Origin: Phaeosaccion multiseriatum
Lineage: Eukaryota > Ochrophyta, other classes
Length of the DNA stretch: 64,000 bases
NCBI GenBank assembly: GCA_965112735.1
Contig: OZ218952.1
Span: 2,108,001-2,172,000 of the forward strand
Reading direction: 5' to 3'
Shown piece by piece: positions 1-10,872 of this stretch. Each line of letters begins with the position of its first letter. Positions within the stretch are counted from its first letter, which is position 1. Made by a program: the position numbers and the translations under genes. The notes beneath the pieces were generated by a model. It ran no database searches and had not been told where the DNA came from. It saw nothing but the letters and a program-made list of their open reading frames with translations.

Positions 1-2284
1 GCATCTCCTTCAGCAAATCCAGCGCCTTCTCGTACTGCCCTGCCTTGCCACACGCACTAATCGCAGAGTTGTACGTGATTTCATTGGGTTGAAGCCCTTC
101 CCTGCGCATCTCCTCCAGCAAGTCAAGCGCCTTCTCGTGCTCTCCTGCATTCCCACAAGCAGAAACCGCAGAGCTGTACGTGATTTCATTAGGTTGCAGC
201 CCTTCCCTGCGCATCTTCTCCAGCAAGTCCAGCGCCTTCTCATGCTGTCCTGCACTGCCACACGCCTCAATTGCAGAGCTGTATGAGATGACATCGATTT
301 GAAGGCCCTCCCTGCGCATCTCCTCGAGCAGGGCAAACGCCGTCTCAGGCTCTCCTGCATTGCCACAAGCACTAATCGCAGAGCTGTACGAGATCTCATC
401 GGGTTGAAGCCCTTCCCTCTGCATCTCCTTCAGCAAGTCCAGCGCCTTCTCGTGCTCTCCTGCCTTGCCACAAGCAGAAATCGCAGAGTTGTACGTGATT
501 TTATCGGGCTGAAGGCCTTCCCTCCGCATCTCCTTCAGCAAGCCAAGCGCCTTCTGATCCTGCCCTGACTTGGCACACGCATCAACTGCAGAGTTGTACG
601 ATAATACATCGGGTTCAAGGCCTTCCCTGCGCATCTCCTTCAACAAGTCAAGTGCCTTCTCGTGCTCTCCTGCCTTGCCACAAGCATCAATCGCAGAGTT
701 GTACGAGATTTCATTGGGTCCAAGCCCTTCCCCCTGCATCTCCTTGAGCAAGTCCAGCGCCTTCTCATGCTCTCCTGCCTTGCCACACGCACAAATCGCA
801 GAGTTGTACGAGACTTCATTGGGTTGAAGCCCTTCCCTGCGCATCTCGTCCAGCAAGTCAAGCGCCTTCTCGTGCTCTCCTGCATTGGCACAACCATCAA
901 TTGCAGAGCTGTATGAGAATACATCAGGCGCAGTGCCTTCAGCGCGCATCTCCTTCAGCAAGTCAAGCGCCTTCTCATGCTCTCCTGCCTTGCCACATGC
1001 AGAAATTGCAGAGTTGTATGAGATCTCCTTGGGTCGAAGCCCTTCGATGCGCATGTCCTTCAACAAGTTAAGAGCCTTCTCGTGTTCTCCTGCCTTACCA
1101 CAAGCATCAATCGCAGAGTTGTAAGAGATTTCATCGGGTTCAAGCCCTTCCCTGCGCATCGATTTCAACAAATCAAGCGCCTTCTCGTGCTCTCCTGCCT
1201 TGCCACAAGCCGTAATCGCAGAGTTGTAAGAGATTTGATTGGGTTCAAGCCCTTCCCCAGGCATCTCCTTCAGCAAGTCAAGCGCCTTCTCATGCTGCCC
1301 TGCCTTGCCACAGGCCGAAATCGCAGAGTTGTACGAGACTTCATCGGGTCGAAGCCCTTCCCTCCGCATCTCCTTCAGCAAGTCAAGCGCCTTCTCGTGT
1401 TCTCCAGCCCTGCCACAGGCACCAATCGCAGAGTTGTACGAGATTTCATTGGGTCGAAGCCCTTCACTCCTCATCTCTTTCAGCAAGTCAAGCGCCTTCT
1501 CGTGCTCTCCCGCCTTGGCACAGGCATCAATTCCAGAGTTGTAAGAGATATCATTGGGCTGAATCCCTTCCTCACGCATTTCCTTGAGCAAGGCAAGCGC
1601 CTTCTCGGGCTCTCCTGTATTACCACAAGCCGTAATCGCGGAGCTGTATGTGATGATATCGGGTTGGGGGCCGCTTGCCTTCATCTCATCGAATAGGGCA
1701 AGCGCCTTCTCGGACTGCCCAGCCTTCCCACAAGCAAAAATCGCAGAATTGTATGTGATGACATTGGGATCAAGGCAGCTTGCCTTCATCTCCTCCAGCA
1801 GGGCAAGTGCGCCCTTCCATCGCCCAGCTTTGCCCACGGCAGAAATGGCGGCGCTGTACGAAAACACGTTCATTGGAACCCCCGCTGCTTTTGCCTGCTC
1901 AATCATTCTTGCCACGCCCCTCCAGTCGCGCAGATTGCCAAGTCTCTGGATCTCCTTGGTCAAGGCTATTTGCTTTTGTACCGTTGTACTTCTACCGCCT
2001 CGTCGCTGCTGTGGTCCTCCCCTATTGAGACTGCCCCTGGTTCCAAACAGGCGGAGCAAGTGAGTTGCCGCCTGCCGCTCAGCATGCACCGGGGCTGTGA
2101 GGATGGAGTTGTGTCTCCTCACATGAGGGTGCTGAGGTGAAGGAGCGGAGTGAGCAGTAGAAGCCCATCGTCCCCACGAGCTTGTGGAAGCAGCAGAGTT
2201 AGAGCCATCAGCTGGCACACCTCCTCCTCCTCCTCCTCCCCCTCCTGCTGCTGCAGAAATGAAGCCCGCCACGCTGCCCTGCAT
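1..2284 (-). CDS. PPR-array protein 1 (3'-truncated by window edge)
   Basis: Reading the minus strand from the ATG at 2284 gives one open frame that runs off the window at position 1, about 761 residues. Residues 1-135 are a Gly/Ser-rich leader beginning MQGSVAGFISAAAGGG. They are followed by about 17 tandem 35-residue pentatricopeptide repeats with a core like YNSAISACGKAG / EKALDLLKEMRREGLQPNE, repeated every 105 bp from about 1880 down to 1. PPR proteins are alpha-solenoids that bind organelle RNA base by base; the leader probably targets a plastid or mitochondrion (inference). The N-terminus and repeats match the gene at 13088-15106, so the two are paralogues. The missing C-terminus may carry an SMR domain, as in the gene at 48800. 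No intron is visible. The long plus-strand frames over this region are shadows. Confidence 0.88.
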   Translation of the reverse strand, partial: MQGSVAGFISAAAGGGGGGGGGVPADGSNSAASTSSWGRWASTAHSAPSPQHPHVRRHNSILTAPVHAERQAATHLLRLFGTRGSLNRGGPQQRRGGRSTTVQKQIALTKEIQRLGNLRDWRGVARMIEQAKAAGVPMNVFSYSAAISAVGKAGRWKGALALLEEMKASCLDPNVITYNSAIFACGKAGQSEKALALFDEMKASGPQPDIITYSSAITACGNTGEPEKALALLKEMREEGIQPNDISYNSGIDACAKAGEHEKALDLLKEMRSEGLRPNEISYNSAIGACGRAGEHEKALDLLKEMRREGLRPDEVSYNSAISACGKAGQHEKALDLLKEMPGEGLEPNQISYNSAITACGKAGEHEKALDLLKSMRREGLEPDEISYNSAIDACGKAGEHEKALNLLKDMRIEGLRPKEISYNSAISACGKAGEHEKALDLLKEMRAEGTAPDVFSYSSAIDGCANAGEHEKALDLLDEMRREGLQPNEVSYNSAICACGKAGEHEKALDLLKEMQGEGLGPNEISYNSAIDACGKAGEHEKALDLLKEMRREGLEPDVLSYNSAVDACAKSGQDQKALGLLKEMRREGLQPDKITYNSAISACGKAGEHEKALDLLKEMQREGLQPDEISYSSAISACGNAGEPETAFALLEEMRREGLQIDVISYSSAIEACGSAGQHEKALDLLEKMRREGLQPNEITYSSAVSACGNAGEHEKALDLLEEMRREGLQPNEITYNSAISACGKAGQYEKALDLLKEM

Positions 2285-2544
2285 ACCTCTCCTCTAATCA
2301 ATTTCTCATCCCCATCCGCCCATATGGAGGGTGGTTGGTGCTCCAGATAGCCAGTTGTTAAGAGAGGGACGATTGACGATTGTTTCTTTTTTTTTGTAAG
2401 TGCTTCAGAGAAAGTCAGGATCTCCCACAGGGCACACAAGCATGTAATATACACACATACATGGTAGTAGTTAGCAGTAGAGTAAAATGAGGAGGGGTGA
2501 GAGTACCATCAGTAGCAGCAGGGCCTTTGCTTTGTGCTATAAGG
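2285..2544. other. Short spacer between PPR1 5' end and Pelota 3' end
   Basis: These 260 bp separate two genes that both read leftward, so they hold the promoter and 5' UTR of PPR1 and the 3' UTR of Pelota. A run of T lies near 2387-2396. No other gene is visible. Confidence 0.5.
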
Positions 2545-4254
2545 CTATAAGCCCATAGAAGAGACGTCACAGGCGTCCAAAGCGGCCCGTACGCTGCCAA
2601 CCCCATCGCTACTATCGCCTGCTCCACCACCTCCTCCTCCTCCTCCTCCTCCTCCTCCTCCTCCTCCTCCTCCTCCTCCTCCTCCTCCACCTCCTCCTCC
2701 TCCCCCTCCGTTGGCTTCCGTAGCGCGGTATGGCCTTCTCGCTTGTTGCTGCGCCGCTGAGGGGCGAAGCGGTGGCTTGGCGCCTCCTGCCCCTCCTGCA
2801 GCGGAATTGCCAACTTCTACCCCTGCCCCTGCTGCTGTATTACCAACTGCTGATGCAGCTGCTGCTGTATTACCACCTGCTGTGCCCCCCCCCCCTCCCC
2901 CCTGCTTGGCACCCACATGCATACCCCCCCCTACTCGTGCCTCCACAATGTAATCATCCTGATCCTCCTCCCCCTCCTCTCCCTCCCCATAATCCTCTTC
3001 ATCCAAGTCCGGAAGCGGAAACCTCAACACGGCCGCCACCCCCGTCAGCTGAAGAAGCTGCTCCCCTGTGATGTGCATGCTGCTGAAGATGTAAACTTTG
3101 GCTCCGTTGGCCTTGCACGCCTCTACCAATGCAACGTACTTCCTCCTTGCGGCCATGTCGGAGGAGCGGAACAAGCCATCTGTGATGAGCAGGCTCTGTA
3201 CAGCACCCTCCTCGTTGGCCCGTTGCACGTGGTTGTAGCCGTAGTACGCGCGGTCGGCATCGCTCTTCATCATCTGCAGTGTTTACATGATTGTTGGTCG
3301 TTGGATGATTGTTCGTTGTAGAAGAATTGATGAATCAGTATGTCCAGCCCAGCCAAACTACGTGTGTGTATGTGTGTATGTATGTATGTGTGCTTGCGTG
3401 GTCCACACTGTTCAGGTTAGCAGTAGCGATAGCAGCCCCTCCCTCCCTCCTCCTCCTCCTCCTCCTCCTCCTCCTCCTCCTCTTACACATCCACATCCAC
3501 GTCCGCTGCCATCCTCATTTCCTATCCAATAAAATGGCATCAAGCCCCCCTCCTATCATCGTCTGCCATCCACTGCCATCCCTTGCCGTGTAGTGCCATC
3601 ACCTCACCTGAAAGAACTCTGTGAGTACTCTAATCTCTGCGGCAGCCTTCGTGTCTGACAGTCTGCTGAGCACCGCGGGGTCTGCCAGCAGCTCCTCCAC
3701 CGCACGCTTGTGGCCAGAAGTGGCGTGCGCCAGGACGAACTTGCCTATACAGCAGTTGGTGATACAGCAGTAGCAGAGTGAGACGTGCTCCTGCTTGCAA
3801 AGGCTATGGTGGAGGGGTGGAAGCTTTGGCCATCCCGAATTGAACGACGAAAAATCGATAGTGTCCGTCCCCACCCCCCCCCACCCTCCATCCTCTTCGC
3901 AAGTGGAGAGGGGCAATCAGTGTGGTGTGCCTAATGCAGTGTACCTGTGTGCCTGCCTGTCCCTCTCTCTCTCTGCATGTGTGTGTGTCTACCTTTGTGT
4001 TTGTGTGTGTGTGTGTGTGCGTGTGTGTGTGTGTGTGCGTGAGAGAGTGAGTTTTTGCGTGTGTGTTTGCGTGCTTGTGTGCCTTACTTTTGTTCTCGAT
4101 GATGGGGCGGTCCTCCCTCCTTGTGGCCTCCAGCATCATGTACGAGAAAAAGTCGTCCTTCAGGAAGCCCTGCCCACACCACACACACGCACACAAGAGA
4201 GTGAGCGAGAGAAAGAGAGAGAGAGAGAGAGAGAGCGAGCGAGAGAGAGAGATA

Positions 4255-4286
<32 letters not shown>

Positions 4287-6678
4287 CGCATAGACACACA
4301 AGAGAGACATGTGAGGGCGGCTTGACCTCAACGCCATGGGCCTGCTCAGCCCCTGGAGGCACCATGCACAACCTTCCCTCCACACAAGCCCCCCCCGACC
4401 CATGACACTCACAGCACTGCACGCACTCATTCAAGGCTCCTGACACCTGCTACTGCATGCACTCACTCAAGGTTCCTGACACCTGCTACTGCACGCACTC
4501 ATTCAAGGCTCCTGACACTGCTACTGCACGCACTCATTCAAGGCTCCTGACACCTCCTACTGCATGCACACACTCACCGGTGAACCGAGCAGCACACACT
4601 TGATGCGCGTGAAGTCCATGTGGCGCAGGATCTGGGGGAGTATGGGCATGGGTATATGGGTGATTGGGTAGACAGAGGGGGAGGGGAGCAACGATACAAA
4701 GGGAGGGAGGGAGGGAGGGAGGGAGGGAGGGACAGGTAGAGGGCAGTTAGAGTAGAGCAAGTGAAGCATCGATGGGGTGCAGCAGACAAACACACGTCGT
4801 ATCATGTAAGATGGATGGCAGTGGAAGGCTATGACCCTCTCGAGATAAGCAACATGGGACAAGATGAGAATAGTAGTGGAGGATTTATCTCCCCTCGATA
4901 TAGGCCAGATGGGAATATATGTCAGGGGAGGGCTAGCTCCCTTTGAAAGAGGCAACATAAGTTCGCAAACGGAAGACAGTGTTACATATGATAATATACA
5001 ATATACATATATAACATTACATGTATATGTATATAACTCTCACCGCCTGATAGATGGCCTCGAAGAAGCGGTTTATGGCCTTCTTATGGTCACTGCTGCC
5101 TGCCCTCTTCCGAGGGATGTTCATCTCCAGTCTAGCTCGAGTGAGGGTTAGGTGTCCAGTCACGAGGCAGACATGAGCCAGGCCCTGTGTGGAGCCCGGG
5201 GGGGTCGAAGGGAAGCGAGAGGGAGGGATGGGGAGGGGTGGGGAGGAGAGGGGGGAGAGAAGAGGAGAGGAGAGGCGAGGCGAGCGTCAGACGGGTACAG
5301 GGCTGCGGAAGGGAAGAGAAGAGGAAGAGAATAAGACAATGCGCTCCCGACTTTCAGGCTCGATACCAAGGAGAGGGCAGGCAGGTAGGCAAGCCGGCAG
5401 GGAGGGAGAGGGGGGCAATACTTTCTGTTGGGCCCCTCTCCACGAAATCTACTACCCTGACCTCTCACTCTCTCCCTCGCTCTCGCTCTCCCTCTATCCC
5501 CCACCCATCCCCTTGCTCTCTCTTCTCCCCTCGTTCTCTTCCTCTCCCCGTCTCCCTCTCTCTTTCCCTCCCTCCCTCCCTCCCTCCCTCCCTCCCCCTC
5601 TCCCCCTCCTCTCTCTCTTGCCTGCGTTAGCACCACCGCCCCAACCTCTGCTTGCTTGGTGGGGTCTGCAGCGGTCTCGATGCGCTCGAGAAACATGGCG
5701 TCCCAGCAGCTCTTCTCGATGGAGAAGTTTTGATTCATCTCCAAGTCCTGCCATACAGTCAGCACCGCATGCCATGGGATGGGATGGGATGGCATTGGAT
5801 GGCGTTGATGTGTATTGGCAACGATCACAAAGAGCGAAGGAGAATGAGCGATTGGTTGGCAAAGAGAGATAGACAGAGGGACATCGATAAATAGACAATG
5901 GGTTACATGCATATATATAGACAGACAAGAAGGGGGGGGAAACAAGAAGGAGGAACAGACATGGGGGGTAGGGTGGTAGAGCGGTGACACCTTGAGCATA
6001 CGATACTCATACACACACATCGCGGGATGGTGCTTCCGTGGTGAGAGCTCTGCTGCGGAGGAGGGGAACTCCTTCGCCAACCACGTGACAAAGTATGACA
6101 GGGCGATGGAAATGGAATGTACGCGAAGTGGCACCACTCGGGCACTCAGACACTTCCGAGACCCCCACTCCCTCACTCACCGCTGTGTGATAAGCCCCCA
6201 CCCGGACGTGTGGGTTCTCCTCCGTGTTTCTGCCGCTGATGCGCAGCAAGCACGACTCGGGGTCGAACTCCGTCTTCTCCACAGAGAGAGTGAGGTTGAG
6301 GCGCACTCGCTTGGAGGTGGTGGAGCCCGTGCTGCTCTCACTCACCACCTGACCGAGGACGAAGACGATGAAGAGGAGGACGATGAGAGGAGGAAGTCCA
6401 GTCAAGCCGTGTACTATACACGTATGTGCTGCACCGACACCATCCAAACAAAGACACGCCACCATGCTTACGCAATAGTACGATTCTCCTGTACCGTGAG
6501 CGATCACCATACGGTGCTACACCACTTGTGTGTCACGGACCTTCCTCGCGGTGGTGGTCCGCACAAGGTCGTGCGGCATGATGAGGTTGTAGGCGTGCCA
6601 CATGTCCTCAGACTCCTCCGCCCTCAGGCGAAGAAGACCATTTCCATCTTTTTCGATGGCGCGGTGAAGGATCTTCAT
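2545..6678 (-). CDS. PELO: Pelota / Dom34 ribosome-rescue factor, 8 exons
   Basis: Pelota recognises ribosomes stalled on mRNA and, with Hbs1 and ABCE1, splits them in no-go and non-stop decay in the cytosol. Exons on the minus strand are 6678-6541, 6348-6181, 5747-5622, 5184-5044, 4631-4578, 4169-4088, 3744-3608 and 3273-2545; all junctions keep frame and give 524 residues. Family landmarks are the N-terminal Sm-like domain (EDMWHAYNLI, then ESSTGS), VRVGAYHT in domain 1, GLAHVCLVTG and NIPRKR in domain 2, and TDGLFRSSD plus VYIFSSMHITGEQL in the eRF1-like domain 3. The usual length is about 385. The excess is a C-terminal tail: an acidic stretch, Ala/Gly-rich repeats and a run of roughly 30 glycines encoded by (CCT)n on the plus strand at 2628-2705. 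Intron 3 has a GC donor. The start is the only ATG giving the conserved N-terminus. Confidence 0.95.
4418..4566. repeat. Tandem repeat, about 4 copies of a 36-bp unit, in a Pelota intron
   Basis: The unit contains CACTCATTCAAGGCTCCTGA followed by CACCTGCTACTGCATG and is repeated four times with few changes. It lies between exons 5 and 6 of Pelota. The same intron also holds GA- and GT-rich simple repeats at about 3970-4290. Confidence 0.85.
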
Positions 6679-6826
6679 CGTTTATTTGGTGTGCTCTTTT
6701 CTTCTCCCAAGGTGCAGGGCTCGCCGTGCTTAATTATTTGACTGCGTGTTGCCCTAATTTTACTGGTGCTGTTCTTTGCCCCATGAGTTTGCAAGGGCTG
6801 TCGCCGACCTGGCAGTGATGGAGTCT

Positions 6827-6864
<38 letters not shown>

Positions 6865-7060
6865 GTCTTTTTGACACAGTGAGAGACAGGAGAGAGAGCC
6901 AGGCGAGTATATGTCAATGAAATTTCCGAGGCGGCATGTTGCAAACCATATAACGGCCAGGGGGAAATTGTGAAGGGAGAGAGATTTGTACAGATATTTG
7001 CCAAGGAGAGAGGGTGGAGCTGTGCGAGGACTGGAGGACAAGAGCCGCGAGGGAGGCGTC
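6679..7060. promoter_or_regulatory. Shared divergent 5' region of Pelota (-) and IFT57 (+)
   Basis: The start codons of Pelota and IFT57 face away from each other across 382 bp, so both promoters must lie here. The stretch holds a (GA)n run at 6831-6860 and no recognised core promoter element. The assignment is by position only. Confidence 0.5.
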
Positions 7061-8490
7061 ATGGCAGAGGAAGGCGGGGAGACGAGGCAAAAGAGGACTG
7101 TCGTGGAGGAGAGTCCTTACTCGGTATGTCGCGAGAAGTTGGGTCAACTTCGATGCTTCTGCTTGCTCTGGCACCTTGAAGCGTCGCCCATATCTGTCCT
7201 AGAGAGGCTATGTGTCTGTCTCATGCTCCGTATTGCTGGACGGGAAACTCAGTGCTGGCTATTTATGAGTAGTAGATTGAAAGCCCAAAGAGAGGAGGGC
7301 ATAGATTGACAAGCAGCCCACAGAGCAGAAATTGTTCCTCCCTGTGCTACCCCTTCCTATGCATGAGAGGCAAAGCAGCTCAGCTGGCAACCTCCCCCTT
7401 CCTGTGTCTTCCTCCACCCCGTATTCTACCTGTGCCCCTCCCTGCGCTTTTCAGTGCCTGGCGTTTATCCAGTGGGAGAACGCCCTGGAGAAGCTTAAGA
7501 TCCTTGACTATGAGCTGCTCTTCTGCCAGCCAAAGAATGCGCTGCCCTTCACAAGGACCTACTTCGCCGTACCGGCTGACAACGCGGGCCTGCAGGTGAG
7601 TGAGTGGGTGGGTAGTTGTGTGAGGGAGGGAGCTACTAACACCCCTTCCTATCCTGAACTGATGACGTAACTCCTATCCTGAACAGTTCCGTAGCTTCCA
7701 GGAGCTTGCCTCTTGGCTGGTGGAGGCCGCCACAAACGACCCCGAGCTGTTCAAGATTGACAAGTACGACGACCCCACTACCTCTGCCAACAAGCTCATG
7801 CTGGCTCTCAAGACCATGAGCTACGGAATGGACTTCCCCGTCAGCAAGCTCAAGCAGGTACCGCAGGTCCACTCGGTCGGTCGGCCGGTCGCTCGGTCGA
7901 TGGGTGGGTGGGTGTGTGGGTGGGTGGGTCTTTCGGTCAGGGGTGAATTAGGTGGGTGGGTTGGGCTCACTGTGTCGTGTGTCATTTCTTGTCAACTATG
8001 CATTGTGTTCTGTGTGCGAGGGAGGAGCCCGACTGATAGATCGATCGAGTGGTGTCAGCCCTATGATGTGACCCGGTCCAGTCATACAAGGGGCGGTCAC
8101 ATTGTCTGTCCGTCTCTATGTCTGTCATACCGACACAAGATAACACCGCCCCTCCCTCCCTCCCTCCCCTCCCCTCCCCTCCCCTCCCCTCCCCAGGCGA
8201 ACGGAGAGGCCGTGTGTGCAGTGCTGGACTTCCTCTGCGACCGAGCCCTTGCCAAGAAGCGCATCTCCCTCATGCCCCCCGTGTACACTGACGAGGACCT
8301 TGCTGAGGACGCGGAGGTGGATGAGGACGCAGACCTGGGGGGGGGTATCGAGGACGAGGCAGAGGTGCGATAGATGGTGGTAGATGGCAGTGGATGGGGG
8401 ACAGGGGGGGTGGGAGGCGTATCTCACACACGCACACACGCACGCACACACAAACACGCACACACCTACCCACCCACACGTACACACACC

Positions 8491-8527
<37 letters not shown>

Positions 8528-8978
8528 CGCACACTCACGCACCTACACGCACCCATCCACGCGCACCTCCCCGCCCTCCCTGAACAGGTGCAGGAGGAGG
8601 AGGAGGCCATGTTTGAGGACCTAACCAAGGCGGACGAGACCGACGAATTCCGACCCGACGGGTCTCAGTACGGCATTTGTGAGAGCAACATCGACCCCGT
8701 CAAGTGGAAGGAGGAGCTCGAGAGAGTGGGGCCCAAGCTTCGGTTGGCGCAGCGTCAGGCGGGCAAGGAGTGGCGCTCGCACGTGGAGGAGACCAAGAAA
8801 CACGAGAAGGCCATCGCACAGGTAGATGGGTATCGTGATGGAGCCTTGGGGGAGACTGTGGGGGCCGGGGGGGTGTTGGAGGGGGTTTCGACTTAGGTGG
8901 AGTTGAGTTCACTTGACTTGACTACTGACACCACCCCACCCCACCCTCCCCCATACACATTCACATACACACGCACAC

Positions 8979-9019
<41 letters not shown>

Positions 9020-9886
9020 CACACATACACACACACTTCCTTACTTTCGACAGGCCATGCCCGAGGCGGCGGGGCAGCTTCAAATCATCTCCGCTGAAGT
9101 GCTTGACACGCTGGACAAGACACGCACCAAGGAGAGGTACATCAACAACCAGCAGGAGGCCCTCAGCGCCGAGCACAGGGGCCTCAAGGAGGAGCTCACT
9201 CGGTTAGAGAAGACGTACGACGCCAGCAATGAGCAGGTGGGTGGGATGGTGGCTATTGGTGGGGGTGGGAGCGGGGAGGGGAGGGAGGGAGGGGAGGGAG
9301 GGAGGGAGGGAGGGAGGGAGGGAGGGAGGGAGGGAGGGAGGGAGGGAGGGAGGGAGGGAGGGAGGGAGGGAGGGAGGGAGGGAGGGAGGGAGGGAGGGAG
9401 GGAGGGAGGGAGGGAGGGAGGAGGGAGGGAGGGAGGGAGGGAGGGAAGGAAGGAAGGAGGGAGGGAAGGAAGGAGGGAGGGAAGGAAGGAGGGAGGGAAG
9501 GAAGGAGGGAGGGAAGGAAGGAGGGAGGGAAGGAGGGAGCGAGCGAGCGAGGGAGGGAGGGAGGGAGGGGTGGGGATGGTAGCTATTTGTGGGAGTGGGA
9601 GTGGGAGTGGAAGGGAATGAATTGCGGTCGTGCCATATGTGAGTTCACCTGTGCCATCTGTGTGTATGGTGTATGTGTGAACAACCAACAGGTGAACGAC
9701 CTGACCAACGACCTTGCGGTGGTGTCGGAGGAAGTGGAGGAGATGAAGGAGCGGATGGACGACAGAGGCGGGGGAGGCAAGATGAACGAGGCGAGTCCGC
9801 TCGTACGCATCAAGGGCTCTCTGCAGCAGATCAAGGTGGGTGGGCGGGTGTATGTGTGGGTGCGTGCGTGCGTGTCATCACCAACA

Positions 9887-9918
<32 letters not shown>

Positions 9919-10411
9919 CTCCCTTGCCTGTGCGGTTTATTCCGTCGCTACTTGGGGGTCACGACCATGGCATGTACCGTCTCCACCCAAGCATCTCAAT
10001 CCTCTCTCCCTCTCTCCGTCCCTCCCTCACTCCCTCCCTCAACTCCCTCCCTCCCTTCCTTCCTTCCTTCCTTCCTTCCTTCCTTTCTCCCTCCTCCGCC
10101 CCCCTGTCCCTCTCTCCATCCCTCTCCTCCCTCTCCCCTCTTCCCCCAACCAACAACAACAGGCCGAGATCAAGACTTTCGATCTCCGGATAGGAGTGGT
10201 CAGCCATAGCCTCCTAGCAGCAAAGGTCAAGACCGTTCGGGAGGGCTCCGCAACAAGAAAAGGAGGGGGCAGGGGGGGCAGAGGAGGCGGCGGGAGCGGG
10301 GGGGGCGGAGGAGGAGGAGGTGGAAGGAGAGGCGGTGGGGGCGGGCATGGGCGCATCTCCGCCAGCCAAGACGATACAGACTTTTCCATCAGCGAGAGCA
10401 GCGGGGAGTGA
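7061..10411 (+). CDS. IFT57: Intraflagellar transport protein 57 (IFT-B), 8 exons
   Basis: IFT57 is a peripheral subunit of the IFT-B complex that carries cargo along cilia, pairing through its coiled coil with IFT38 and IFT20. Exons are 7061-7123, 7455-7595, 7687-7857, 8197-8364, 8588-8821, 9054-9236, 9692-9835 and 10163-10411, all phase 0, giving 450 residues (family about 430). Landmarks are ALEKLKILDYE with FTRTYFAVP, LASWLVEAA, KYDDPTTSANKLM and DFPVSKLKQ in the N-terminal calponin-like region, then an acidic linker. The coiled coil includes GKEWRSHVEE, RTKERYINNQ, SPLVRIKGSL and DLRIGVVSHSLL. Exon 1 (21 residues) is chosen because its GTATGT donor joins in frame; it is the least certain part. 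The C-terminus is an unusual Gly/Arg-rich tail. Intron 6 holds a long (GGGA)n array. The gene is strong evidence that the organism builds cilia. Confidence 0.93.
9271..9570. repeat. (GGGA)n/(GGAA)n microsatellite in IFT57 intron 6
   Basis: About 300 bp of GGGA and GGAA units begin some 35 bp after the 5' splice site at 9237. The sense strand is G-rich. Confidence 0.95.
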
Positions 10412-10872
10412 GGGAGTGGGGGTTTGATCGACTGAGGGAGTGATGCGAGCAGGGTCGACATAGAAGCTCCATGAGGTCGATATCCCTAGCAAAGGCTTAA
10501 GTTAATGGTTAAAGGCCCGCGACGAAGCAGGAGGGAGCGAATCTCGGACGAAGGGCCGAAATCGATGCTTTTCCAACGGTCATTTTTTTCGGTCATTGGA
10601 GGGAGGGTTAGAGGACACTCTTGACTACTGACTGCACCTCTACTTGTTGTTGATGCAATCGACACTGTCTGGTGCCAGTGTTGGCTGTGCTCCTCTTCTG
10701 ATTACCCCTTGGCTAGGGATATCGGCTAGGGTTATTATTTGGATTCGTCGGTCCAACTGAAACTGGATTCGTCCATTCGTTCTTTACACGGCGGTACGGT
10801 TAAAACAGTGGCAAAACAAACAACAGGGGATCAGTTTGAAGGCTGCTCTTCACTCATCCATCAAGGTCCTTT
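10412..10872. other. Intergenic region with a ~20-bp inverted repeat
   Basis: No gene is visible. An imperfect inverted repeat, with core GATATCCCTAGC, lies at about 10477-10496 and 10706-10727. It encloses roughly 210 bp of ordinary-looking sequence and may be a small foldback element or a structured 3' end of IFT57. Confidence 0.45.

Noticed and set aside
5990-6080. Possible extra Pelota exon (KHHPAMCVYEYRML)
   Set aside because: The flanking exons already join GAYHTA to DLEMNQNF as in the family; no gap remains.
5160-6176. 338-residue minus-strand frame
   Set aside because: It strings together a Pelota exon (5747-5622) with intron sequence; only the exon part is conserved.
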